Shown piece by piece: positions 43,636 through 54,812 of a stretch of DNA of 64,000 nt. This DNA is from Xanthoparmelia taractica (lineage: Eukaryota; Ascomycota; Lecanoromycetes; Lecanorales; Parmeliaceae): NCBI GenBank assembly GCA_033085395.1, contig JANQBS010000177.1, forward strand, positions 1 through 64,000. The letters are read 5' to 3'. The translations under genes were made by a program, and so were the position numbers. The notes under the pieces are model-generated. The model did no database searches. It was not told the DNA's origin and saw only the letters and a program-made list of their open reading frames with translations. The first letter of the stretch is position 1; each line of letters opens with the position of its first letter.

Positions 43636-44438
43636 ATGCATGGCCATCGGGTGCTGCCCGTTCTCCTTCTTCCTCTTCTCGCGTCGTCGCAAAATCCTTC
43701 TGATCTTCCCAAGTGTGCTGTAAGTACACACACGCCCGTGATCAACTTCAGCGCAGATCCCTCGAACCTCGACGCGTGCTTTTCGTCTCGTACTAACAGT
43801 CGCTCTACTCACAGCAAGCTTGTCTCGGAGGATCCAACGGCATCCCCTCGCAATGCTCCCAGACGGACATTTCGTGTATTTGCAAGAATCAGGGCTTCAT
43901 TAGCGCGGTCAGTTGCTGTGTTTACAGCAAATGCCCAGAATCGGAGATCTCCAGTACGCTTGTTTGCACTCACCCTTCGAAAGCCGTGCGCTGAGAGAAT
44001 CAATCGCGATTTAGACGCCATCACCTTTGCATCCAAGCTCTGTGCAGGGTAAGATCAGCCAAGAGTCTCCGTGGAAGTGGTGCTGCTGCTGCTAATGCGT
44101 TTTTGTTTTAAATCCAGTGTCGACGTCACGGTTCCGACGACTAGTCCTACGGCCTGCTCCACTTCCGTGGCAACGGGAACTTCGTCTTCCCAGACTACCA
44201 GTAAGTCCACGTCTCCAATGAATCTATTATGAGGAGCGTGTATTGAAAGTTAGCAATAGGCAACGCAGTAGTAGTGACTACACCAAGCTCCACAAGTGAG
44301 AGCTCAAGCCAGACATCAGCCTCTACAACAGCCGTCTCGACAGAAACCGCTGCTGGTAGCGCAAACGGACTCGAGCTTAGTCTCAAAAGGAGCGGGGCGG
44401 CGATTGCGGGAGCCTTTGCGGCGGTGATTTTAGCATAG
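43636..44438 (+). CDS. CFEM-domain GPI-anchored cell-surface protein
   Basis: Five exons in phase: 43636-43719, 43815-43953, 44015-44048, 44118-44200, 44254-44438; 174 residues. A signal peptide (MHGHRVLPVLLLPLLASS) is followed by a CFEM domain with the typical eight-Cys spacing (DLPKCAQACLGG, SQTDISCICKNQGFI, VSCCVYSKCPE, FASKLCAG). A Ser/Thr-rich stalk and a C-terminal hydrophobic GPI signal (AAIAGAFAAVILA) follow. CFEM proteins sit in the membrane or wall and include heme scavengers and virulence-linked proteins; the role here is unknown. Exon 3 is only 34 nt. An upstream in-frame ATG at 43609 is possible but gives a poorer signal peptide. It faces a broken P450 tail to tail, 145 bases away. 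Confidence 0.88.
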
Positions 44439-44583
44439 GATAGACTTTCAAACTCAGCTTTAGGCTACTTATGTCGAGACATAGGCAGGAAATAGTGTTT
44501 CATAGGACGCTGGTAGCCCAATGCTTTATGAATACATAAGTGAGCAAAAGACTCGAATATATATGTCACTACGTTGGGTTCTT

Positions 44584-46401
44584 TTAACCATCAGCCGATT
44601 GGGGCTCCAACCTATGCGAGAGAGCTACTCTGCACGGGTAGTTATCTGCAGGATGCGCGGCCGATTCTTCAATCTGGTACGCTCGCTCTCCTCGATATGT
44701 CTGGACACCTTTGCGGGGATACAACCTGTCCCATTCTTCACATCCTGCTTTGAAGTCAAAATCCCGGGCAATCATGGCCAGCGTGATGCGTAGCTCGGTC
44801 ATGGCTAGAGCTTGGCCTATGCAGCTACGCGGTCCCCATTCGAAAGCTCGCCAGGCGCCCTTGCGTGGGTAAAGCTTATGCTCTGGGCCGACGAGCCAGC
44901 GTTCTGGAAGGAATGAATCTGGATCCACCCAGTATTGGGGAGCGCGATGCATGGCTGTATGCAAGATCCAAACGAGAGTGTTTTCCGTTGGGTAACGTGT
45001 CCCGTCCTCGCCAACGAGGTCCACGCCAGGAAAGCCTTGGCGGATCCCGGAACCTGGGGGAAAGAGCCTCAGTGTTTCTTTGATAACGGCTGTTGTATAT
45101 GGTAAAGAGCCCAGAAGATGAGGTTCTCTTTTCAACAGAGATGGAAGGGCGGAGGTATCGGTCCCGAGGACCGCGTTGTGTTCTCTCCGAACCTCTTGCA
45201 ACGTCCTCAAATTCTGTGATAGGAGGTGGACAGCGTAGCAGATGGTACTACTCATAGAGTCATGGCCAACGAAGAGAAACAAGCGAATCTGCGAAGTCGC
45301 AAAAGCGCGGAAGTGCGGATCCAATTGCTTCTGACTAACCTTGGTGGTGGAGACGTGTTCAGATTCGGCCAAGTAAGCTTGGAGAACTAAGTCAATCACT
45401 GATGTGGATCCAGAGCCGACCTTGTTGTCCTGGTACTCTTGGAACCTTTTTTCAAGTTCCGCGCCGATATATTTGTTCATTCTTCGGCTATTCCACCACT
45501 GCACAACGTATCTCGGTAGATTTAAAAATTCCTAAGGATTGATCTCGCGGTTCGGGATCTGCCAGCTTGCTTGAGACAGCATACTATCTGCGAGAACGTT
45601 GTAGCTGGTTTGGGCTCCAAGAGAAGTATTCCTTTCCACAAATTAGAAAGCGGTTCCAAGCAACAATTTCAGTAACACACAATACAGTCCTACCGATGAA
45701 GTCGATGGTAAAGCGAAGTGCGACCGAATCAAGCTGGAACAGCTCCCCGCTTTGGGCCAAGCTCATATGTGTGTCCCGATATTTGACAGTCTCTTCTACC
45801 ATGCCCGGAACAAAGGAGGACAGGTTGTCTGAACTGAAGCCTTTGTTAAAAGTTGTCCGCCATGGCTTCCAATCTTTCCCGGCAAGGTCAAAAAGATTAG
45901 GCCCTCCAGCGAGAGGCTTGAAGAAGTCATTAAGCTTTGGTGGCCGTTCGCAAGCAATGGGTGCTGCTGTCTGTGTCGCTTGCATGGCAATACCTGGTTC
46001 CATAACCATCAAGAACGGGTAGCTAAAAGGCCAGAGATCCAAATAACAGCATCCATCTCCGGGGAAGAAGTTCCGTACAACATCGCTGAACATCAAAGTC
46101 TTATGCGCTTTCTTGGGCATCGCTTTGAGCATTTTCCCCACGAGAGTTAGATTACCAGAAAGCCAGTTCCACTCTGGAGCGACAGGCTATGCTTAATTAG
46201 TCATCGACGACGGTGTTTTGACATTTGCACTCTTCATCTTACCAAGCCGTGGTTTCGAAGCTCAGCAATATGACTCCTCGAAAGATAGAAGCTTACTGCA
46301 AGCTGGGTAAGCTGGCCGGCGCCGAGAACAAAAAGCAAGGCCGTGACGATTCCTGGTACTAAGCTCCCACCACCATCAATATTGAAGCTTAAAAAGGCCA
46401 T
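44584..46401 (-). pseudogene. Nearly intact cytochrome P450 with one internal stop
   Basis: Three exons fit in phase: 46401-46243, 46186-45681, 45631-44584 (571 codons with stop). They hold an N-terminal membrane anchor (VTALLFVLGAGQLTQLAV), the WKPWRTTFNKGFS C-helix, I-helix FLFVGHDSMSST, ExxR in IKETLRLFPP, PERW and heme loop FEWGPRSCIGQALA. All catalytic motifs are intact. A single TAG at 45534-45532 interrupts exon 3 (NREINP-stop-EFLNLPRYVVQWW). The reading on both sides is clearly coding and no intron fits. A TGG-to-TAG change is a TpG-to-TpA transition, the RIP type. The class resembles fungal P450s of secondary metabolism; substrate unknown. If the stop is an assembly error, it is a working gene. 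Confidence 0.82.
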
Positions 46402-47463
46402 TTTGGGCTTGCTATAGACAATCGGGTAGCCTCGCGGGAATAGTGTGGTAAGTTGAAGGTCTGGCAAATGATTTAACGTGGTACCTGTTTATTACCGTAT
46501 AATACAAAAGCGGAATCTTTCCGCAATGGCTGAAAAGGGACTGCATGGTATTCCGTAGATCCCTTCCTTTCTGAAGCAGTCAAACCCGTCCTCGCCATCA
46601 TTCTTGTTCACATGAACATGATGGGATTTAGATCTACATTGCATCACACCCATATCTATCAAAGTAGTCGTAGCCAGTGAATTGGTGTCCGTGAATATCA
46701 GTGCATATCCATCACTCAATCAGCCCCCGGTCAAGGCTGAGTGGCACGTCCCCGTGAGGTATGGCTGTCACTAATTTTGACCTAGCGTGGGCACCACAGC
46801 TGGTATGATATTCCCGATATTTTCGATGCTTGGAGGGGTGCTGTCAATAAGCACTACGATCCAAACATCGATCATGATAGGCCGATAATCTAGAAAATGC
46901 GGCATATAGCCCACCCAAGCTGTCGGTATTCACTCCAAAGCGAAGCCATAAAAGGCAAACCTCGTCCGCCGTTGCCGAAAAGTACCCACTCTTGATTTCG
47001 GTCAAATCGGTTCAGGCAAAAGGCAAGGCACAGGTGGCACAGACACGTTCCTCAGACACCGTATGCATGTGACACCTGTAGTATAATCTCAAGGTACATC
47101 TTGTGAATGGACACAGTCTCAGACAGACATTTCGGTCCGATTGGGCAACATTCTCCATGCGGACCCTAGAGTGAATGGTTCTTGCTGTTGCCATCCATCC
47201 ACAACAATCATTCTCAGCTCCTGCACTACTTCGACCCCCTTGATACTCTAAGCCAATTGTTTCATTGCGCTTCCAGATTCAATACAGCCCCACAGTGTTC
47301 CTGATGGCACAGCATCGGCTACTGCTCAGTCTTGAAGACTTCTTATGGGTAAAACGGGATCCTTCAAGCAGCACAAGATTCCTAAAGTCTATCAGCGGCG
47401 ATTTATCTAAGCAGCCATAGGCCTTCCTTTGATCACACCTTTGAAAACCCAACATCGGTCGTC
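46402..47463. other. Intergenic region between divergent genes
   Basis: Promoter space of the P450 and of the rhodopsin-like gene. Small ORFs only. Confidence 0.55.
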
Positions 47464-48782
47464 ATGCCATCAACCAGTGATGCTGGTCGAATCAACAAGC
47501 AATCGTTCTTGGTATACTTTACAATACCCTACTGAATGATTTGGACTAATATGACTCGTAGGTATCAACGACTGTCCTCTTTGGTGCGGTGGTTCTTTCC
47601 CTAGCTATACGACTTTACATACGATTTTTCTACTAGAAACAGGTCTCAGTCGATGACGGCTTCATCATCTTTGGGGTCGCTCTGCTCACCGCTGCTATGG
47701 TGATGTTATATTATTTTGTGGACAAGATGTTCCTGGCCGAGGCCCTGCTTTTGCACGATAAGAACGTTGATTTGTCTTTTGATATCATCCAAGACTCTCT
47801 GGATTTTGAAAAGTGGGCAGCTGTCAGCCTCATCATTACCTGGGTAGCTGTGAATTGTGTAGAGCTGAGCTTTTTGTCTTTGTTCCGCAAACTTGTTGAT
47901 CGCATTCGGCGGATGGTTCTTTACTGGTGGTTTGTTCTTGCCTACACCATCAGTGTCGGGCTTTTTGGCATCTCGTCATACATAGCGCGATGTCCCACAT
48001 TCTATGACTTCAGATCTTGTGAGTATACTGGATCAAATTGACCTATATCGCTGGTTTCTGAGATCATCTACAGTGACCTGTTCTGAAGGGCCGCGCGTGA
48101 TGCTCACTCTAAAGTTTTCAGTCTCACAGATGACTCTCGATGCGCTAGGCGATATACTCAGTAATGGTGAATGGATCCTTCTGTAAGAACACAATCTGAC
48201 TGACAACGCGCAGTTCTCGCAATTTCTATTCGCCTCATCTACAAGCTCCAGGTCAGGTACACTCAGAAGATAGCCCTGAGTTTCTCCCTCTGCCTTTCTG
48301 TTGCCATGATCGCGGTCACATTGACCCGCGCATCCGGCATTCTTAACCACGCCGGTATCGATGCTACGTGGGAGACATACTGGCAATATCTCTCCGCCGA
48401 AGTAGGTCTTCTTATGGCCACCACTACGGCTTTCCGTTCTTTCTTCATTGCACGCAGCAGGCGGCGCGCCGAGCCAGGATTCAATCCCACCTGGTACGAG
48501 ACCGCACTGCAAAAACTGAGACACATGTTGAAATCTACTCGTACGACCAATCGCAAACACCGCGAGCCGCTTAACTCATCAGAGGAGCCCACTGAGCGTG
48601 ACGGGGAGCATATGCCTTTGCCTCAGATCCCGCGACCAACCATCACTGGTATCCGAACATTCATTTTTGGGACAGGTAAAAAGAATTGGACACAGTCCCA
48701 GGCGTTGGCGAGCCGTAGCGAAAAGGATCCAATGCGATCGCAAATCCAACATCGTACGTCTATTGATGTTGATTATGCTTGA
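47464..48782 (+). pseudogene. Fungal rhodopsin-like/Pth11-type membrane protein with one internal stop
   Basis: Four exons in phase: 47464-47511, 47562-48018, 48074-48160, 48214-48782 (387 codons). The protein has the seven-helix layout of the fungal rhodopsin-like integral membrane domain: VDDGFIIFGVALLTAAMV, SLIITWVAVNCVELSFLSLFR, YWWFVLAYTISVGLFGI, SEGPRVMLTLKFSVSQMTLDALGDILI, LSVAMIAVTLTRASG and ISAEVGL-like LSAEVGLLMATTT. A Ser/Arg-rich tail follows. A TAG at 47634-47636 lies right after the first helix (RFFY-stop-KQVSVDDG). A CAG-to-TAG change is CpA to TpA, the RIP type. Everything else is intact, so this is a recent loss or an assembly error. Relatives are surface receptors or transporters of unknown ligand. 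Confidence 0.8.
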
Positions 48783-49577
48783 GTGGCACCGGATCTCTAC
48801 CGGATCGCCTACGATAGTGCAGCGCAATCATCAATTTGGTTTTTGGGGCATTGTGAAATCATGACAGTTAGATATTGTCCTTGATAAGCTGCGATCTACG
48901 ACTCTCGTGAGATGTATTGTGTTGGCCTTCTCAGTGGATTCCTATCCTTTCATCCCCCTGTCTTTTAATTGCTTCCATCGCCGTTCTCGCCACTTCAAGC
49001 CCCAGAGGTTTACATGAAATACAGTGACTACAGTAGAGGCAGCGACTACATAGCTATCGTTCACCTATATAAATTCAGATATCGCAGGACAAGGCTGATG
49101 GCGATAACATAATTTAATCGACCATTGATCTAGTACAACATACCTGAATACATTTCCCCCCCCCCTCCTCTCTCTTTCCGGCGCTTCCAGAAACACTCGG
49201 AGCTGGCCTAAAAAAATGTGGGTCTCTCGCGTTAAGATGTATGGGATCTTCCTTCGCAGAGGTTGCCTCTTTCGTCCAGACTTGGCGTCCACACAACTCA
49301 GAGATCCAAATATCAGGAACACTTTGCAAGGATGCCAACATTTCTTTCTATGCTCAAAGGATCCAAAACTCACGTTTTTCCATCAGGCTGCAACCACTCA
49401 CTACACCCTGAGGCAGAATTCAGCGCGCATCTTCTTCCCCCCTCTTTCGAAAAATAAGCGCCCGCCCACACAGTCTAACGAATAAAACAAAGTATTGCTG
49501 AAGCCGACGCGTTATCAAACGTGTTTCGGTATCTGCATCTGCTCCCTAGGTGTACCACCTTTTCCTCATAGAGCACA
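48783..49577. other. Intergenic region
   Basis: No gene. Pyrimidine-rich tracts near 49160-49190. Confidence 0.55.
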
Positions 49578-49786
49578 ATGGCTTCACCTTTGTTGTGGGA
49601 GAGCATCCAGGACGAGCCGGTTATACCTCCACCGCCCGGGCGTGTACCTAATCTTGCCGACCCAGAGTCACGGGCATCGGAGATCATTGTGGCCGCAAGT
49701 GTCTGTTTACCGCTCATCGTATTTTTTGCTACAATGCGGTTCTACGCCAAGCTTGCGCTCTAAACAAGTGGACTTGGGATGACGGT

Positions 49787-49794
49787 GAGAAAAT
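49787..49794. repeat. Target-site duplication, left copy (GAGAAAAT)
   Basis: Eight bases directly before the hAT element, identical to 53640-53647. They belong to the 5' splice region of the host intron. Confidence 0.92.
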
Positions 49795-50486
49795 CAGTGT
49801 TGGCAACGGTGCACCAACTAACTGCTTCACCAACAGTTGAACTGTCAATTTCTAGTAGTTGACGGTGTAATTTGGGTTTTGATAGTTGGTAGTTGATGCA
49901 GTTTGGATCTGAAAATCAATTGATCCACTGGCAGTTTTTAATGATATATAATAGCACTATAATAGGCCTGAGAGCTTTATTCTGGCCATTTCTACACTTC
50001 GCGATATATGTATCTAGATAGAACGATATTAGATATTCGGAGCGTTTAATTTAGTTAATAATTAGTTAAAAAAACCCAAATCTTCAGCGATATTCTAGCT
50101 AGTAAGGATATCTCAAATCCGTAGACCAAAAAAAAAAAAAAAAAACATAATAAAATAATAAAATATATATACTCTTTATAATAACTCTTAAAATAATTTA
50201 AGAAAATAGTTAACTTCTAAATTAAAGTCTTAAATATCGCTTAATTTAATTATAACTTAATAAGATATCTACTAACTTAATTCTTAATAGACTTCTAAAT
50301 ATTCTTTTTTAAGATATTCTTATACGCTATTAATAAGAAAATTACTTTACTTCGTACGTAGTAAATACACGTATACACTAAGATATAGAATATTCTTTTT
50401 AATGTAATTATAAGATCGTATAACGTAAGATTAAATCTAGAAAAGAAATAATTAGCGAAAAATCTTAACTCGTTATAAGATTTAGT

Positions 50487-50762
50487 TACGGGTCGGAAAG
50501 GTGTGGTATATTTGATGGTATGGGACCAGTTTTTCGAATACCATACCGAAAGGTATGGGATATCCCATACTTCTATTGGGTTTTTAATAAATATATTACG
50601 TGATATTTTTTTATATTCTAAAAATACGTAAAAATCTTAAGCGAACGCTTATATAATTATAAAATTCTATAAATAGATTAAAAAGATATAAGTTTTTAAA
50701 AAAAGTTAAAAAAAAGTTAAAAACGACTATGTTCAACAGATACCACACCTTTCCAACCCGTA
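50487..50762. mobile_element. Nested 276-bp MITE with 23-bp TIRs and 8-bp duplication
   Basis: TIRs 50487-50509 and 50740-50762 match at 22 of 23 positions (start TACGGGT; one C/T difference). They are flanked by GATTTAGT at 50479-50486 and 50763-50770. The left part is less AT-rich than the hAT body and contains an 18-bp perfect palindrome (50553-50570, GTATGGGATATCCCATAC) plus more copies of GGTATGGGA/ATACCATACC. The 8-bp duplication suggests hAT-type mobilisation. Confidence 0.85.
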
Positions 50763-51455
50763 GATTTAGTAGTAGCGATACTTAGCGAGAATTACTAGGT
50801 AATAGTAATAATAATAATTAAGATATATATCTTATTCTAGCGATACTTACGAAGAATTAAATAAGAATCGTAAAGTTATTTATAATAGATTTAGTTCGAT
50901 AAGAGATATTTAATATAAGATTTATATATTAAGTCGTTAGTTAACTAAGACTAAGGTCTTAAGAATTCATCTTATATTTATTTTTTAATATCTTTCTTAA
51001 TATTTAGTAATAATATTATTAAAATAAGCTTTAATAGCGACTCTAAGCTATTACTTATATTAATTATATAAACGAAATTATAAACGAAAGTATAAGAAGC
51101 CCTAAGCGTTATATCTAGCAAGTTATTAGCTTAGCGAATTCGTTATATTATAGAACGAAGATTAATTCTCTCTCTCAAATCGCGAGTTTAGATTACTAAG
51201 TTATAGTCTATTATTCTAGACACACAAGAGACGTAGTTATTTAATACTATTCGAACGTAGATTAAGAACTCTTATTTTTAGAATAATTAGAGTCTATTAA
51301 ATAACGATAACTTCGATAATTAAAAAATTAATACGTCGCTAAAGTATTTTAAGATATATTACGAAGTAATATACTTAGTATTAAAGTAATTCGATTAAAG
51401 ACCTTATATATTTATAATTATTCTATATAAGTCTTAATAGACGGGAAACTCTATT

Positions 51456-51518
51456 AGAAATATAATAGATATTTTAAGAAATATAATAGATATTTTAAGA
51501 AATATAATAGATATTTCA
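51456..51518. repeat. Three tandem copies of a 21-bp AT-rich unit
   Basis: Units begin at 51456, 51477 and 51498 (each starts AGAAATATAAT). The first two are identical; the third has one T-to-C difference. It lies in the RIP-degraded hAT body. Confidence 0.85.
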
Positions 51519-52119
51519 AGAAATACGTTATATTTAAAGATATAAAGAGCATATTAGATTACCTAAGAGACGAGTATTATATTAATTCTTTAATAACGAT
51601 ATTAGCTCTTAAGCGTTATCGTGAGAAGATAAATATTAAGATTATTATAGTTCGATAAGAAGAAAAGATAATTAAAGATAAGACTTAAAAGAAGATAACG
51701 ATAATTATCTCAAATATTAATAAGTTTATATTAAAGTATCTTTATTTAAAATAAATTATTAATTAGAATCTTTCATTTAATATAACCGAAGATTACGACC
51801 TTAAAGTCTTTTTATACTATATTAATGAGATTTTAAATCCTTTACTTTCTATATCTTATAATACGATCAAAGTATATATTTTAGAGCTATTTTAGAAACG
51901 AAAATAACGTGTTAGACACCTACTATATACGATTATCTTAGATATTTATATTACGTGTAATTTATAAACGTTAGATAATATACTTAATCTATTAGAAGTT
52001 ATAGTATATTTTACTTCGAAAAAGAATTAATTTTAATATTTAACTCTCGATATTAAAGAGTTAGAAGAGATTTATTTAAATAAAAATTAAATTAAATTAA
52101 TTCTCGAAACGCTTAACGA

Positions 52120-52920
52120 CTTCAAGATATAAAATCGCCTTAACTATTTTATAATAGATAATACTTTTTTAAATAATACGCTTATCGAGATCGTAACGAG
52201 CAATCTCGCGAAAGAAGAAGTTATCTATAACGCTCTTTAGCGATATCTATAATATAATAATCACGTTTTTAACTTATTTATATAAATCTTTCTCTTTGAA
52301 AAGATAAATAACGATCTTAAATGTCTTCGAGAAGATCTCGATACTATTATTATTTCTAATAAGAACGAGCTCAAGAATTAAAGAAATATAGAATTATTAG
52401 ATAAGTTACATAATATCGTCGTTTATATTAATCTTATATTATAGCGAAAATAGAAATTCAAGCGATTTAATAATAATCTACTTTCTTATCGCGATTAAAA
52501 GACTCGCTAAAAAAAATTTACGAAATAATAGACTAGATAATTAAAAGAATTAAAGATATTATTATTTAGTTTAGTACGTAAGAAAACAACTTAAAGAAAC
52601 ACGTTCTAAAGTCTTCTGAGTAATATATTCTTTAATATATTCGTAACTTTCTTCGATCGTTTTATAAAATTACGTTAATTATTAAAGAAAGAAAGAATAT
52701 TCTTAAAAGAATTTTATCGTTAATAAAGTTTTTTCTAGATTACTACGAAAAGATCTTTATCACGTTTAAGAATAATAGCTTTATAGTCACGACCCTCGAT
52801 GCTAATTACGATAAGCTACTTAAATATTTCAATAAACACGAGCGAAATCCTGTCTATATCGCCATCGTTATACTAAATTTAATTTATAAATAAATTACGT
52901 TTAAAAGATAAAAACTCGAA
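52120..52920 (+). pseudogene. Remnants of hAT transposase
   Basis: Reading through stops, the plus strand shows NRLNYFIIDNTFLNNTLIEI near 52130-52180, matching the RLGYFVLDNA-type strand of fungal hAT transposases. It then shows NHVFNLFI near 52260, matching GHIINLV. Near 52815-52910 the text LLKYFNKHERNPVYIAIVILN matches the C-terminal dimerisation region that reads like espaYiaAvvLhP. Many codons have become TAA/TAG. The enzyme is dead. Confidence 0.75.
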
Positions 52921-53639
52921 GATCGTGTTACTACTAAATAAGTATTAATTATAATATAATAGATGAAATATAATACTTCTAATATTATTTCTACATTAAC
53001 TCTTTAAGTAAGATCTTTATAATTAAATCTTCGAGATATAAAAAGTTGAAATACTTATTAAAAAAATAATACTAAGATTAAGAATAAGTACGAAAAGTAT
53101 CTTCGGGAGAGGATTATATTTATTAATATCTTAGTAGCCCTCGAATAGTGAATTAATATAACTTAACGAACTTATTTTTCACTGCTATCACGGATAGTTA
53201 TTAATATTCTATCTATATTAGTAATATTCTTCGAAGTGAAATAAGTCTTTTCTACTATAACGAATATTATTAATATTAAGCGTTATTGTCTTATGACCTT
53301 AATAATCGAGGCTTTAAAATATCTAAAGTTATGATTTGAATTGAACTTATTTACGTAGAAAGATTTAAATTCGATTATAAAGATTAATATAAATCTTGTC
53401 GAGTGAGAGCATATAAGATATATTATAAATTTAGTAATAATAGCATTAGATATAGTTATACTAATCTTCGCGAGTAAAAAATCGATATTTTAATCTTAAA
53501 ACTACTTCACTATTAATTAAATTAATAGTTGAACGATTGATTTTAGATATCTAACAGTTAATGCAATTTCGATATTTGGATCTAGCATTTGGTGCAGTTC
53601 GGCCCTGAAAACCAACTATTTCAACCGTTGCCAACACTG

Positions 53640-53647
53640 GAGAAAAT
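53640..53647. repeat. Target-site duplication, right copy (GAGAAAAT)
   Basis: Directly follows the right TIR and matches 49787-49794. The rest of the host intron (up to 53686) follows. Confidence 0.92.
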
Positions 53648-54812
53648 TACCAGTCTCAAGTTATATATGCTAAAATCGAGTCACAGTGGCGTGTGCACCT
53701 GGCGTGCTAATAAGACCAACGAGTGCGCTGTTTGAACGAGCTTACAACTGCCAAGGTCGCATATCTCAATTACCTAATCCTAGGGGCGTTGTGCGTATGT
53801 ACGATCTTGAAGTACGCACCGATTACGGGAGCCAAGACACTCCACAGCCGTGGGAGGCGTGTATGGGAAGCACTTGTGGGAAGTCACCTTCAAGGAATAC
53901 ACGGCGGATCAGTTGATCGTAGGTGCCCGAGTTGTCCGCGGATATTTACACAGTATTTTAATAATCTCAGCTGGCATTGGTCCTCGAAGTGGTATACATG
54001 CCATCCATCTGGATGCATAAAACCGTTATCATCCCTCCTATACGTGCAAAATTTTCCCACACTCTTCTATGGCTTCGATACTTGGCCTACGCAGAAGCCG
54101 TCTTTACCGGAGGGCTCTTCTATCTCTCAATCACGAATCGCCATGCTACTCCTCTGTGCGCCCACACCACATGCTCATAGCGCTCGAGCTTGCCTACCTG
54201 ACACGCTCTAGACTCGCAGCGATGTGCCAAATCGCGATCTTTGTAGCGATTAGTAGAGCTCGGAGTCGTGTGGTCGACTTAGCGATCTATATATATATCT
54301 GGTAACACTGCCACTTTCCTGCTGTATGGCGATTGCAGCTCCCGCTCCGCCGAACGCTTGCCGTATACCGGCAATATTGTTCACTGGGTCTACAACATAT
54401 ATAAGATACGATGTGGAAGGGAAAGGCATGTATATAGGCTGGCCTGATAAAAGCGCATGCCCAGCGAGTGCCTTTGCATTAGCTTTTCGCGTTGCAATTT
54501 ACTTTGAACAAGGATGCCACGTGGCTTTTTGCGCCTTTGGGGGTCGTCATATATGTTAGATCTCGTGTTTTCGGATCAATTTCGCCAAGTCCCATTATGG
54601 AAATGTTGAGATTCACGGCTGGTATCATGGTATGCTGTATGCCTGGCACGACCGCAGTCTTCAAGCAGTTGAGATGTCTTATACCGTTCTTAGTATCTTC
54701 CTACGAGAAGGGTTTGCGATCCATCTACATGTCTGGTTACTCAGGACGTTACGAGTTGAACAGTGTCACCAATCTTCAGCGTACTTATAAAGAACGAGGC
54801 TGCGAAGGTTAG

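Larger units (their letters stand above)
49795..53639 (+). mobile_element. hAT-family DNA transposon, RIP-degraded, 3,845 bp
   Basis: Perfect 16-bp terminal inverted repeats, CAGTGTTGGCAACGGT at 49795-49810 and its reverse complement at 53624-53639, are flanked by an identical 8-bp duplication. The CAG/CTG ends and 8-bp duplication are the hAT signature. The interior is strikingly AT- and TpA-rich with no ORF, as expected after RIP, while the outermost 60-100 bases at each end stay more balanced. Transposase remnants are readable on the plus strand. Same orientation as the host gene. Contains a nested MITE and a short tandem repeat. Confidence 0.92.
49578..54812 (+). pseudogene. Pth11-like receptor gene, disrupted by an hAT transposon and further decay
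   Basis: Exon 1 (49578-49786) encodes MASPLLWESIQDEP, a first helix (IIVAASVCLPLIVFFATMRFY) and, after a frameshift near 49760, NKWTWDD, the conserved loop of Pth11-like proteins. The first intron starts GTGAGAAAAT and receives the transposon. The intron end, CACAG, lies at 53682-53686. Beyond it, fragments in several frames give YGKHLWEVTFKEYTADQLI, PAVWRLQLPLRRTLAVY and FTLNKDATWLFAPLG with GIMVCCMPGTTAVFKQLR. These are helices 3, 5-6 and 7 of the family. There are several stops and frame changes in both parts, so decay goes beyond the insertion. Confidence 0.82.

Noticed and set aside
51456..51518. Tandem repeat as a CRISPR array
   Set aside because: Units are directly adjacent with no spacers, and the genome is fungal.
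49860..53600. AT-rich island as a possible centromere or mitochondrial insertion
   Set aside because: TIRs, an 8-bp duplication and transposase remnants explain it as one RIP-degraded hAT element.
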